64,000 nucleotides of DNA from positions 9,424,001 through 9,488,000 of the forward strand of contig NZ_JBCJKP010000001.1 of NCBI RefSeq assembly GCF_039503195.1, given 5' to 3'. Positions 26,283 through 35,225 of this stretch are shown here, in pieces. The position numbers and the translations under genes are program-made. The notes below the pieces were generated by a model that worked only from the letters and a program-made list of their open reading frames with translations, was not told the DNA's origin and made no database searches. The DNA is from Streptomyces mirabilis (GTDB taxonomy: Bacteria; Actinomycetota; Actinomycetes; Streptomycetales; Streptomycetaceae). Each line of letters starts with the position of its first letter. Position 1 is the stretch's first letter.

Positions 26283-27650
26283 ATGAGCGCGAACGAGCAG
26301 GTGGATGTGGTGGTCGTCGGGCTGGGGCCGGGCGGCGAATACGTCGCCGGCACGCTGGCCGAAGCGGGACTGGACGTCGTGGGGATCGAGGCGGAACTTG
26401 TCGGGGGCGAATGTCCGTACTGGGCTTGTGTGCCCAGCAAGATGATGATCCGGGCCGGGAACCTGCTCGCCGAGGCGGGCCGGGTTCCCGCCCTCGCCGG
26501 TGAGGCGGTGGTGAGCCCGGACTGGACCAGGGTCGCAGGACGTATCCGCGACGAGGCCACCGACGACTGGAACGACCAGGTGGCCGCGGACCGCTTCGCG
26601 GCGAAGGGCGGGCGGCTCGTGCGGGGGAGGGGGCGTCTCGTCGGGCCGCGCCGGGTGATGGTCGGGGACCGCACGTTCGAGGCCCGGCGCGGTGTCGTCC
26701 TGGCCACCGGCACCCGCCCACGGATCCCCGCAGTCCCGGGTCTGGAAGGAACGCCGTACTGGACCAACCGGGACGCCGTGGCTGCCAAGAAGCTGCCCGC
26801 GTCGATGCTGGTTCTGGGTGGGGGCGCCATCGGCGCCGAACTCGCCCAGGTCTTCGCCCGCTTCAAGTGCGCGGTCACCGTGATCGAGGGGCAGGACGGG
26901 CTGCTGGCGCAGGAGGAGCCGGAAGCGGGGGAGTTGGCCGCGGAGGTGCTGCGGGCGGACGGCGTCACCGTCTTCACGGGCGCACGGGCGAGGCAAGTCA
27001 GCCATGACGGCACCTCGTTCACCGTCCACCTTGACGGTGATGAGCAACTGCTCAGTGCCGAACGGCTTCTGGTCGCCGCCGGACGCCACGCCGACCTGAC
27101 CCCACTGGGGGTCGACACGGTGGGGCTCGATCCGACGGCGGGAGCTGTGCCCACGGACGGGCAGATGCGGGCCGGCGAGGGGTTGTGGGCGATCGGCGAC
27201 ATCACCGGCCGTGGAGCCTTCACACACATGTCGATGTACCAGGCGGAGATCGCCGTCCGGGACATCCTCGGGCAGCCGGGTCCCGGCGCCGACTACCGCG
27301 CGTTGCCTCGTGTCACCTTCACCGATCCGGAGATCGGGGCGGTGGGGCTGACGGAACGTCAGGCGCGGGAGCGGGGGCTGCGCGTGCGCACCAGCTTGGT
27401 GACCATCGCCTCATCCACCCGCGGCTGGATCCACGGGCCGGGCAACGAGGGGTTCATCAAGCTTGTCGAGGACGCCGACCGGGGCGTCCTGATCGGCGCG
27501 ACCTCGGCGGGGCCGGCGGGAGGCGAGGTGCTCTACGGGCTGAACGTGGCCGTCCATGCCGAGGTGCCCGTCGACCGGCTTCAGCACATGATCTACACCT
27601 ATCCCACCTTCCACCGGACGATCGAGGCGGCCCTGGGAGCCCTCCGCTGA
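26283..27650 (+). CDS. FAD-dependent NAD(P)-disulfide oxidoreductase (lipoamide-dehydrogenase/mercuric-reductase type)
   Basis: A 455-residue group-I pyridine-nucleotide disulfide oxidoreductase. FAD motif VVVVGLGPGGEYVAGTLAEAG, redox pair GGECPYWACVPSK (CxxxxC), NAD(P) motif VLGGGAIGAELAQVFARF, and GLWAIGDITG. The C-terminal dimer domain ends in HMIYTYPTFHRTIEAALGAL; it carries the His and a conserved Pro but lacks extra substrate cysteines of MerA. ATG 26283 has GGAG close by. Divergent from dps; 14 bp to the ltrA pseudogene, so one transcript is likely. Substrate (a disulfide or quinone) unknown. Confidence 0.85.
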   Translation: MSANEQVDVVVVGLGPGGEYVAGTLAEAGLDVVGIEAELVGGECPYWACVPSKMMIRAGNLLAEAGRVPALAGEAVVSPDWTRVAGRIRDEATDDWNDQVAADRFAAKGGRLVRGRGRLVGPRRVMVGDRTFEARRGVVLATGTRPRIPAVPGLEGTPYWTNRDAVAAKKLPASMLVLGGGAIGAELAQVFARFKCAVTVIEGQDGLLAQEEPEAGELAAEVLRADGVTVFTGARARQVSHDGTSFTVHLDGDEQLLSAERLLVAAGRHADLTPLGVDTVGLDPTAGAVPTDGQMRAGEGLWAIGDITGRGAFTHMSMYQAEIAVRDILGQPGPGADYRALPRVTFTDPEIGAVGLTERQARERGLRVRTSLVTIASSTRGWIHGPGNEGFIKLVEDADRGVLIGATSAGPAGGEVLYGLNVAVHAEVPVDRLQHMIYTYPTFHRTIEAALGALR

Positions 27651-27664
27651 ACCGCGCCCCGACC

Positions 27665-28827
27665 ATGGAGGCGGACCCGGGTGCCAGGCGGTGGCGCACC
27701 ATGGTGGGCCGCAACCCGGGCGAGCCGCACAGGTCCGCCACCTCGCTGGAGCTCTTCTCCGACCTGTGTTTCGTCGTCGCGGTGGCGCAGGCGTCCACGA
27801 GCCTGCACGGGGCACTGACGGAGGGGGACTACGCCACCGGCGTCCTGCGCTTCGCGCTGGTCTTCTTCACCATCTGGTGGGCGTGGATGAACTTCACCTG
27901 ATTCGCCTCCGCCTACGACCCGGACGACGTCCCGTACCGGGTGACAGTGCTGGCCCAGATCACCGGCTCCCTGGTCCTCGCCGCCGGCGTGCGCCGCGCG
28001 TTCGAGGACGGGGATCTGCACGTCATCACCCTCGGCTACGTTCTGATGCGCACGGCGCCGGCCGCACTCTGGTTGCGCGCCGCGCTGTCCGACCCTGCCC
28101 GCCGAAGGACCACGCTGCGCTTCGCCGCCGGGGTCACGGCGTGTCAGTTCGGCTGGGTGGGGCTGCTCCTCCTCCCGGCGCCGGTGCGGCTGCCCGGCGT
28201 CGTGGTGATGATCGCGGCCGAGTTGTCCGTTCCGTATGGGCGCAGTCCGCCGGGATGACGCCCTGGCACCCGCACCACATCGCCGAGCGCTACGAACTGT
28301 TCACCCTCATCGTCCTCGGCGAGTCTGTCGCGGCCGCCGCCGTCGCCGTCCGGAGCGCCTTCGACCGGCACCACGGCACCGGTTCGCTGTACGCGCTGGC
28401 GGCCGGTGGCCTGCTCATGGCCTACGCCATGTGGTGGCTGTACTTCGCCAGACCCGCGCACACCCTGCTGGCCACGACGCACCAGGCCCGCCGCAGGAGA
28501 TTCCCCTGGGCCTACGGTCACTACCTGATCTTCGCCTCGGCGACCGCCGAGGGCGCCGGCCTGGCCGCGTACGCCGATCACGTCACGCGGCACACCGGGG
28601 CCTCGCCGATGGCCGCCGGAGCCGCGGTCACTGTTCCGGCAGCGGTCTTCCTGATCACGGTCTGGGCGGTGCACCTCCGGCCACACCAAAGGAACATGGC
28701 CGAGCGGGCACCGTTTCCCGTCGCCGCGGCAGGTGTCCTGTCGGCCACCTGGTCCCCGGCACCCGCGCTACCTGCCGGTGCGCTACTGGCGGTCCTGGCC
28801 GTCGTGATCACGTTGCCACGTCGGTGA
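27665..28827 (+). pseudogene. ltrA: Low-temperature-requirement A (LtrA) family membrane protein, broken
   Basis: Read through two lesions this is a full LtrA protein of ~390 residues with eight or more membrane segments: LELFSDLCFVVAVAQ, FFTIWWAWMNFT*FASAYDPDDVPYR, and (after the shift) MTPWHPHHIAERYELFTLIVLGES. Lesion 1: TGA at 27899-27901 where the family has Trp (TGG). Lesion 2: one base lost near 28236, which shifts the frame. The in-frame TGA alone might be one error, but two lesions make a decayed gene likely. Confidence 0.85.
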
Positions 28828-28966
28828 CCAGGCCCGCGGTGGTACCGCGTAGTTCGTCGTCCACGTTGCACATCCGATTCCCCACGACCCGCGAACGGCC
28901 GGAGCAGAGGCGGTGGAAATTGTCCACGAGCGCACCGGACTCGGCCTCACGGTGCACGGAGAGGCA

Positions 28967-29031
28967 GTGCACTGTCCGGACGCAGCCAGTGCACTGCCGG
29001 AATACTCGGGCACTTCGGCTCGAAATAGCCT
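28967..29031 (+). promoter_or_regulatory. Promoter B of the shared 14-mer regulon (amidohydrolase)
   Basis: Distal GTGCACTGTCCGGA (28967-28980), proximal GTGCACTGCCGGAA (28989-29002), 22 bp apart, and TAGCCT at 29026-29031, 37 bp after the proximal site. The leader to the amidohydrolase ATG would be about 200 nt. The rest of 28828-29241 has no gene. Confidence 0.55.
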
Positions 29032-29241
29032 GGAGGCGAAGCAGTCGCCGGGCGCAAGGCGTCCGGACCTTTGCATCGCACAGAAGTCCCACCCGTAATT
29101 CGGATCGGTTCATCGGTCCGGCGTGGGCGCAGTAACGCGCATCCCTGGTTCTCTCCCACCCGCCGCTGTCGCTCACATGGAAGTCGATCCGATGAAATCG
29201 ACGCCGTTCATTCCGCAGGAGGTTGTCGAAAGGTGTCCACG

Positions 29242-31119
29242 ATGCCGGTCGGTGGGCTGGTTCCCCGCGCCACCGACAACGCCGCGGACCTGGTCGTCCG
29301 CAATGCGAAGATCCACACCGGAGACCCGGTCCGCCCACAGGCCGAAGCGATCGCCGTCCGCGATGGTGTCATCACGGTTGTCGGCGACGACAACGACGTC
29401 GCCCCCCAGGTCGGCTCGGCCACAAAGGTGGTCGACGCCCTGGGCCGCCGACTGATACCCGGTCTCAACGACGCGCACCTGCATGTCATCCGAGGCGGGC
29501 TCAACTACGTACTGGAGTTGCGCTGGGACGGTGTCCCCACGCTGCGGCAGGGCCTGGCGATGCTGCGTGAGCAGGCCGCACGCACGCCCAAGGGCCAGTG
29601 GGTGCGGGTGGTGGGCGGATGGTCGGCCGAGCAGTTTGCCGAACGGCGGCTGCCGACCGTCGCCGAGCTGAACGCCGCCGCGCCGGACACCCCGGTGTTC
29701 GTCCTGCACCTGTACCAGGCGGCGGTCCTCAACCGGGCGGCGCTCAAGGCCGCCGGATTCACCCGGGACACCCCAGACCCCAGAGGCGGTCAGATAGTAA
29801 GGGGCAGGGACGGTGAACCCACGGGCATGCTGCTGGCCGCACCCAGCGCCCTGATCCTCTACTCGACCCTGGCCAAGGCCCCGGTGCTGGAGGGTGAGGA
29901 CAAGAAGACCTCCACCCGTCACTTCCTGCGGGAACTGAACAGGTTCGGACTCACGTCGGCGATCGACGCGGCCGGGGGATTCCAGAACTTCCCCGACAAC
30001 TACAGCACCGTCGTCGAACTGGCGAAGACGGGTCAACTGTCGCTGCGCATCGCCTACCACCTCTTCCCGCAGACCGCCGGTCAGGAAATCGACGACCTCA
30101 CCCGCTGGATCGAAATGGCCCGCCCCGAGGACGGGGACGAATGGCTGCGCCTCAATGGTGCCGGAGAGAATCTCACCTGGGCGGCGGCGGATTTCGAGAA
30201 CTTCGCCCAGCCGCGCCCGGAACACGCCGACTACGAGGCGGAATTCGAGAAGGCCGTGCGCCTCCTCATGGAGAACGGCTGGGGTTTCCGGCTGCATGCC
30301 ACCTATGACGAGACCATCCGCCGGGACCTCGCGGTGTTCGAGAAGCTCGCCGCGGAGGGGCTCTTCCCGGCCGGAAACAGGTGGCTGTTCGACCATGCGG
30401 AGACCGTCTCCGTGGACAGCCTGGACCGCATCGCCGCCCTCGGCGGCGCCATGTCCGTGCAGAACCGGCTGTCCTTCCAGGGCGAGGCGTTCGTGCGCCG
30501 CTACGGTCCCGGTGCTGCCGCGGACGCCCCGCCGATCCGGGCCATGCTGGAGCGCGGCCTGACCGTCGGCGCCGGCACCGACGCCACCCGGGTCTCCACC
30601 TACAACCCCTGGGTCGCCCTGCACTGGCTGGTCACCGGCCGCACCGTCGGAGACCTGGTCGTCCGCCCGCCGCACAACCGGGTGGACCGCCGCACCGCGC
30701 TGGCGATGTTCACCGAAGCGGGTGCCGCGCTGAGCGGCGAGGAGGGACTCAAGGGCATCCTGCGACCGGGCTGCTTCGGAGACCTGGCGGTCCTGTCCGA
30801 GGACTACTTCACCGTCCCCGAGCCGGACATCGCGCACATCGAGTCCCTGCTGACGGTAGTCGGCGGCCGGATCGTCTATGCCACTGCCGAATACGAGGGC
30901 CTGGACGAGGAGCTGCCGCCGGTCAGCCCGGAGTGGAGCCCGGTGGCGCACTTCGGCGGCTACCAGGCCACGCCCGGCACGGGCCTGTCGGGCGCTCGCC
31001 AGGCCGAACTACTCGGCCAGGCCGTCGCCGAGTCGGAGCAGCAACGCCAGTGGCGCGCCCGACGCGGGCTCACCCCCGAATCCGCGAGCTCGTTCTTCGA
31101 CCCCTGCTTCTCGCTCTGA
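29242..31119 (+). CDS. Amidohydrolase family protein (YtcJ/Amidohydro_3 type)
   Basis: A 625-residue metal-dependent hydrolase of the YtcJ-type branch. Features: N-terminal LVVRNAKIHTGDPVRPQAEAIAVRDGVITVVGDD, then IPGLNDAHLHV (the metal-binding HxH region), a middle with HATYDETIRRDLAVFE, FDHAETV and VGAGTDATRVSTYNPW (late Asp), and C-terminal LAVLSEDYFTVPE. The family hydrolyses amide or related bonds on unknown substrates. ATG 29242 is preceded by AAGGTG 8 bp upstream. A GC-rich hairpin (31122-31159) follows the stop. Its promoter carries the same two-site element as dps and poxB. Confidence 0.8.
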   Translation: MPVGGLVPRATDNAADLVVRNAKIHTGDPVRPQAEAIAVRDGVITVVGDDNDVAPQVGSATKVVDALGRRLIPGLNDAHLHVIRGGLNYVLELRWDGVPTLRQGLAMLREQAARTPKGQWVRVVGGWSAEQFAERRLPTVAELNAAAPDTPVFVLHLYQAAVLNRAALKAAGFTRDTPDPRGGQIVRGRDGEPTGMLLAAPSALILYSTLAKAPVLEGEDKKTSTRHFLRELNRFGLTSAIDAAGGFQNFPDNYSTVVELAKTGQLSLRIAYHLFPQTAGQEIDDLTRWIEMARPEDGDEWLRLNGAGENLTWAAADFENFAQPRPEHADYEAEFEKAVRLLMENGWGFRLHATYDETIRRDLAVFEKLAAEGLFPAGNRWLFDHAETVSVDSLDRIAALGGAMSVQNRLSFQGEAFVRRYGPGAAADAPPIRAMLERGLTVGAGTDATRVSTYNPWVALHWLVTGRTVGDLVVRPPHNRVDRRTALAMFTEAGAALSGEEGLKGILRPGCFGDLAVLSEDYFTVPEPDIAHIESLLTVVGGRIVYATAEYEGLDEELPPVSPEWSPVAHFGGYQATPGTGLSGARQAELLGQAVAESEQQRQWRARRGLTPESASSFFDPCFSL

Positions 31120-31121
31120 TC

Positions 31122-31159
31122 TCCCGGGAGGGGCCGGTCACGAGCCGCCCCTCCCGGGA
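31122..31159 (+). terminator. GC-rich hairpin after the amidohydrolase
   Basis: Perfect 13-bp arms 31122-31134 and 31147-31159 around a 12-nt loop, 3 bp after the stop. No T-run. It may terminate or attenuate transcription into the next gene. Confidence 0.5.
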
Positions 31160-31250
31160 CGCCACCCCAACTCGCGCCGTCCACCGGGCGGTTGCTCTCA
31201 CCAGCGGACGTCCGTCCGTGATCGCGTCGCACATGGAAAGGCTCACTCTC

Positions 31251-31913
31251 ATGGTCAACATCGCCGAGGTCACCGCCGCCCCCAGCCCGGACCTGCTCAC
31301 CCCGGACAACTGCGCGGTGTTGTTCGTGGACCATCAGCCGCAGATGTTCTTCGGCACGGGCAGCGGCGACCGCACCGCCATCATCAACTCCACCGTGGGC
31401 CTGGCGAAGTCCGCGAAGGTGTTCGACGTGCCCGTCGTGCTGAGCACGGTGGCCGCCGAGTCCTTCTCCGGTCCGATCATGCCGCAGCTGGAGGACGTCT
31501 TCCCCGAGAAGAAGATCATCGACCGCACCACGATGAACGCCTGGGAGGACCTCGCCTTCGTCGAGGCGGTCAAGGCGACCGGCCGCAAGAAGCTCGTCAT
31601 CGCCGGCCTGTGGACCGAGGTATGCGTCGTCCTGCCGGCGCTCTCCGCCATCGCCCAGGGCTACGAGGTCTACGTGGTCACCGACGCGTCCGGCGGTGTC
31701 AGCCCGCAGGCCCACGAGCACGCGATCCAGCGCATGGTGCAGGGCGGCGCGGTCCCGGTGACCTGGGTGCAGGTACTGCTGGAGCTGCAGCGCGACTGGG
31801 CTCGCACCGAGACGTACGCCGCCGTGGGCGACGTGGTCAAGGAGCACGGCGGCGCCTACGGCCTCGGCCTCGTCTACGCCCAGGCGGTCATCGGCGCCCA
31901 CGCGGCTGGCTGA
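31251..31913 (+). CDS. Isochorismatase-like cysteine hydrolase (YcaC type)
   Basis: A 220-residue cysteine hydrolase of the isochorismatase superfamily. Asp27 (LFVDHQPQMF) and Cys125 (AGLWTEVCV) of the catalytic triad are visible, with Lys in the TGRKKLVIAG segment. The family includes YcaC, nicotinamidase and others; exact substrate unknown. ATG 31251 has GGAAAGG upstream; an in-frame ATG at 31233 is possible. It follows the amidohydrolase by 131 bp and precedes DoxX and YoaK, suggesting one functional group. Confidence 0.8.
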   Translation: MVNIAEVTAAPSPDLLTPDNCAVLFVDHQPQMFFGTGSGDRTAIINSTVGLAKSAKVFDVPVVLSTVAAESFSGPIMPQLEDVFPEKKIIDRTTMNAWEDLAFVEAVKATGRKKLVIAGLWTEVCVVLPALSAIAQGYEVYVVTDASGGVSPQAHEHAIQRMVQGGAVPVTWVQVLLELQRDWARTETYAAVGDVVKEHGGAYGLGLVYAQAVIGAHAAG

Positions 31914-31962
31914 CCTCTTCACTCAGGCCATTGACGGAACGTCAGGAACGGGCAGGAACGTA

Positions 31963-32487
31963 GTGGATACCGGACTGTTGGTGCTCCGGCTGGTGGCGGG
32001 TCTTCTCATCGCCGGGCATGGAGTGCAGAAGGTCAGTTTCCGGCTGGGGGGCAACGGCTTGACGGGCGGAACAGAGGAGTTCAGGCACGACGGCTTCCGC
32101 GGCGGCCGGCTCACCGCGCTCGCCGCGGGCGGCAGCCAGGTCGGCGCCGGCCTGTTCCTGGCGGCCGGTCTACTCACTCTCGCGGCGGCGACGGCCGCCA
32201 TGGGGGTGATGACGGTCGCGGGCACCGTCAAGTGGCACAACGGGCTCTGGGTGCAGAACGACGGCTACGAGTACCCGATGGTCCTCGTCGTCGTCTCCGC
32301 GGTGCTGGCGCTCACCGGTCCCGGACGCTGGTCGGTCGACCACGTCCTCGGCTTGACCCCCTGGCCGCTGTGGGTCTCCGTCGTGGCGATCGTGATCGGC
32401 CCGGCCAGCGGACTGCTCACCCGGGCGGTACTGCACCGCCCGCCCGCTCCCGGCAGGAGGACCCCGCATGTACAAGCTGCTGACTGA
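31963..32487 (+). CDS. DoxX-family membrane protein
   Basis: A 174-residue membrane protein with four hydrophobic segments (VLRLVAGLLIAGHGVQKV, GGSQVGAGLFLAAGLLTLAAATAAMGVMTVAGTV, YPMVLVVVSAVLALTG, WVSVVAIVIGPASGLL). The RLxxGLLxxxHGxQK start is the DoxX/DUF signature. Such proteins are linked to thiol redox or quinol metabolism, but the exact role is unclear. GTG 31963 follows AGGA. Its end overlaps the YoaK gene by 20 bp. Confidence 0.75.
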   Translation: MDTGLLVLRLVAGLLIAGHGVQKVSFRLGGNGLTGGTEEFRHDGFRGGRLTALAAGGSQVGAGLFLAAGLLTLAAATAAMGVMTVAGTVKWHNGLWVQNDGYEYPMVLVVVSAVLALTGPGRWSVDHVLGLTPWPLWVSVVAIVIGPASGLLTRAVLHRPPAPGRRTPHVQAAD

Positions 32488-33205
32488 CGCGGCCCGCACT
32501 CTGGCCCCGCCCCGGGGAGACCGGCACGGCCCGCTGCCCCCTCTCATGCTGACGCTGACCGCGGTGACCGGTCTCGTCGACGCCGTGAGCTATCTGGCGC
32601 TCGGGCACGTCTTCGTCGCCAACATGACCGGCAACGTGGTCTTCCTCGGGTTCGCGCTGGCGGGGGCCAAGGGTCTGTCCGCGCCCGCCTCCGTCGTCGC
32701 GATGGGCGCGTTCCTCGCCGGCGCGCTGGCGGGTGGACGGCTCGGCACGCGGTTCGCGGCACACCGCGGGCGGCTGCTGACCATGGCCACGGCGCTGCAG
32801 GTCGTGCTCGTCGCCGCTGCCGTCGTCACGGCCGCGGTGACCCACGGCAGAGTGAGCACCACGGTCCAGTACACCCTGATCGTGCTCCTCGGCCTCGCCA
32901 TGGGACAACAGAACGCGGTCGCCCGGCGCCTCGGCGTCCCCGACCTGACCACGACCGTCCTGACCCTCACCCTGACGGGGCTGGCCGCGGACTCCGCCCC
33001 GGCCGGCGGGACGGCACCGCGGCCCGGCCGACGGATCCTGTCTGTGCTGGCCATGTTCCTCGGAGCCCTCGCCGGTGCCGCGCTCTTGTTGCACGCCGAA
33101 CTCGCCCTCACCTTGGGCCTGGCGCTGGTGCTGCTCTCGGTGACCTCCCTGGTCACCCAACGCCTTTCGGCCTCGGACGCCGCCTGGATCAGGCCACAGT
33201 CATGA
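32468..33205 (+). CDS. YoaK-family (DUF1275) membrane protein
   Basis: A 245-residue protein with six predicted membrane segments: LMLTLTAVTGLVDAVSYLALGHVFVANMTGNVVFLG (the DUF1275 hallmark), ASVVAMGAFLAGALAGG, and several more with conserved MGQQNAVARRLGVPDLTTTVLT. The function is unknown. ATG 32468 lies inside the end of DoxX (20-bp overlap), so translation is probably coupled. It ends 295 bp before a bidirectional terminator and cydC. Confidence 0.85.
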   Translation: MYKLLTDAARTLAPPRGDRHGPLPPLMLTLTAVTGLVDAVSYLALGHVFVANMTGNVVFLGFALAGAKGLSAPASVVAMGAFLAGALAGGRLGTRFAAHRGRLLTMATALQVVLVAAAVVTAAVTHGRVSTTVQYTLIVLLGLAMGQQNAVARRLGVPDLTTTVLTLTLTGLAADSAPAGGTAPRPGRRILSVLAMFLGALAGAALLLHAELALTLGLALVLLSVTSLVTQRLSASDAAWIRPQS

Positions 33206-33393
33206 ACGCGGCATCGGCCCCTCGTCCGAATCACGGACGAGGGGCCGACGCGTACATCAGCACTGGCCGCGTCGTCCCGCGTGGTCAGAAAGGGATCTTC
33301 CTTCGCCGAGAAGGGCGAAGCGGCAGTCGAGATGGACAGGCGCCGGCACCCGGCCCGGCCCCGGCTGGTCCGCGGGCGGGCTGTTCCGGTGTG

Positions 33394-33483
33394 GGCCCGT
33401 ACACCTCTCCGGCCCGCACCAGCGTGATGGTGCAGTTCCCCGGCGGCTACGTGGCCGAACTCCACCAGGGCGACGACCGCTGA
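33394..33483 (+). other. Possible C-terminal remnant of a VOC protein
   Basis: The frame ends VMVQFPGGYVAELHQGDDR then TGA 33483, resembling the F-P-G-G-Y-V-A-E-x-H strand of glyoxalase-fold proteins. No upstream domain. Could be chance; the stretch 33206-33499 otherwise holds no gene I can support. Confidence 0.25.
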
Positions 33484-33499
33484 TCCTCGGTAGCAGCCG

Positions 33500-33540
33500 C
33501 CGCCCTGGGCGATGACTGTCACAGTCCTCGCCCAGGGCGG
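33500..33540. terminator. Bidirectional hairpin between the yoaK and cydC ends
   Basis: Arms 33500-33512 (CCGCCCTGGGCGA) and 33528-33540 pair perfectly, with an inner GACTG/CAGTC stem (33514-33518 with 33522-33526). It lies 20 bp past the cydC stop (minus strand) and 295 bp after yoaK. Confidence 0.8.
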
Positions 33541-33560
33541 CACATCGCTCTCCGCCCCGA

Positions 33561-35225
33561 CTACTCGACGGTTGCTGCCTGAGAAGTGGGCTTCAGCCGC
33601 AGGATGCGGGTGGCGGCAAAGGGCATCAGGTCGTGGTGCCGGTCCGGCAGGGCGATCACCAGGGCGCTGTCCGGCAGGGCGAGGCGGACACCCGTCAGCA
33701 TCCGTACCGCCGTTCGGACGTCGAGGCCGGCCGTCGGTTCGTCGAGCAGGAGGACCGCGGGTGCCCGCAGGACCGCTCTCGCGATCACCAGTCGGCGTCG
33801 CTGGCCCTGAGAGAGAGCACTGCCCAGCGGGCCCGTCGGGGTGTGGAGGGGGAGCTGCTCCAGGGCCGCGGCCGCCAGCGCGGCCCGGAGCGTGTCGTCG
33901 TCCGCGCCGGGGGCGGCCTGTCGCAGGTTCTCGGCGATGGTCGCTTCGGCGATCCAGTCTTCCGCCTCGACGAGGGTGAGCGTATCGGCGATCGCGCCGG
34001 CGGGCAGGGACTCGATGGGCACGCCACCGAGGAGCACCGCGCCGGGGGCGGCAGGGGTGATGCGTCCCGCCAGAGTCTCCAACACGGTGCTCTTCCCACT
34101 GCCGTTGGGCCCGGTGACCACAACGACGCTGCGGGGCGCGATCACGGCGGACCACAGGGTGCGGTCTTCGCCTACGCCCACGGGCACCTCGTGGGCCACC
34201 AGGGCACTTTTCGGCCCGGCGAGCTGCGGCGTCGCAGGGGATGCGGTCCTCGGCCCCTCTGGGAGCGTGCGGCCGGCCAGATCCGTCAGCCGTAGGGCGG
34301 AGTCGGTTGCCAGGCCCTGGTCGCGGAGTACCTGAGGGAGCGTCTCCATCAGTTCGTAGGCTGCCGCGACCAGCAGCACCTCGCCGATGGAGTCGGCGGC
34401 CGGCTGGGTGGACACAGGACCGGACAGGGCCAGGAGCAGCACCGCCGTCTGGCCGGCCATGGCGAGCAGCCGCAGCCGGAGCCGGGTCCGGCGCATCACC
34501 GACGCGGCCGCGGCCTCGGCCCGCCGGGCCCGGCCGAGCGCTTGCGCGACCTGATCGCGGACCAGATCGACCGCGTCCAGGCAGCGCAGTTCCGGAAGTG
34601 CGGAGCGCCCACTGAGCAGCGCGGTGCGTGCACTGGCCCACGCATCCGCGGCCGTCTGCTGATGGCCGCGGGTCCGCCGCTCGGCGGCCACTGCCGTGGC
34701 TGCGGACAGCGCGAGCAGCAGCAGTTCGGCCGCGCCTGCCGGCGGACTCGCCACCAGGAGCAGAGTGACGACGACGGTGGCGGTCAGGCCGATGCCGGCC
34801 AGCGGCGGGACGACCTGGCCGGCCATCCCGCCCACCGCGCCGACGTCGCTGGTGAGCCGGGTCATCAGGGCGCCGTCACGTTGGTTGCGCAGTTCGCGCG
34901 CCGGCACGGTGGTCGCGGTGCGGACCAGTCGTGAGCGCAGCGAGACGGTCGCGCCGAGCAGGGCGCCATGGCTGACCAGGCGCTCCGAGTAGCGCAGACC
35001 GGTGCGGCCCAGGGCGAGCGCGCGGACCGTCCCCGAGGGGTACATCCACGACCAGGTGGTGTTCGCCTGTGCGGTGACCACCGCGCAGGAGGTGAGGAAC
35101 CAGCCGGACACGCCCAACAGGCCGGCGGCGCAGAGTTCGGCGGTCCCGGCGAGCACCGCCGCGAACAGCAGGTCGCGCCGTACCCCGCGGTCCGCCGCCG
35201 TCCACAGCAGTCTGAACGCGGTCAC
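33561..35225 (-). CDS. cydC: Thiol reductant ABC exporter subunit CydC
   Basis: A 554-residue fused membrane-ATPase half-transporter. Membrane part 1-300; nucleotide domain with Walker A VTGPNGSGKST, signature LSQGQRRRLVIARAVL and Walker B VLLLDEPTAGLD. With CydD it exports cysteine/glutathione-type thiols to the periplasmic side and is needed to assemble heme b/d oxidase CydAB. GTG 35225 overlaps the cydD stop by 4 bp (35222-35225). It is the last gene of a cydA-B-D-C operon. Confidence 0.9.
   Translation of the reverse strand: MTAFRLLWTAADRGVRRDLLFAAVLAGTAELCAAGLLGVSGWFLTSCAVVTAQANTTWSWMYPSGTVRALALGRTGLRYSERLVSHGALLGATVSLRSRLVRTATTVPARELRNQRDGALMTRLTSDVGAVGGMAGQVVPPLAGIGLTATVVVTLLLVASPPAGAAELLLLALSAATAVAAERRTRGHQQTAADAWASARTALLSGRSALPELRCLDAVDLVRDQVAQALGRARRAEAAAASVMRRTRLRLRLLAMAGQTAVLLLALSGPVSTQPAADSIGEVLLVAAAYELMETLPQVLRDQGLATDSALRLTDLAGRTLPEGPRTASPATPQLAGPKSALVAHEVPVGVGEDRTLWSAVIAPRSVVVVTGPNGSGKSTVLETLAGRITPAAPGAVLLGGVPIESLPAGAIADTLTLVEAEDWIAEATIAENLRQAAPGADDDTLRAALAAAALEQLPLHTPTGPLGSALSQGQRRRLVIARAVLRAPAVLLLDEPTAGLDVRTAVRMLTGVRLALPDSALVIALPDRHHDLMPFAATRILRLKPTSQAATVE

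Noticed and set aside
27899-27901. Selenocysteine or read-through at TGA in ltrA
   Set aside because: The family has Trp here, there is no SECIS-like structure, and a second lesion follows.
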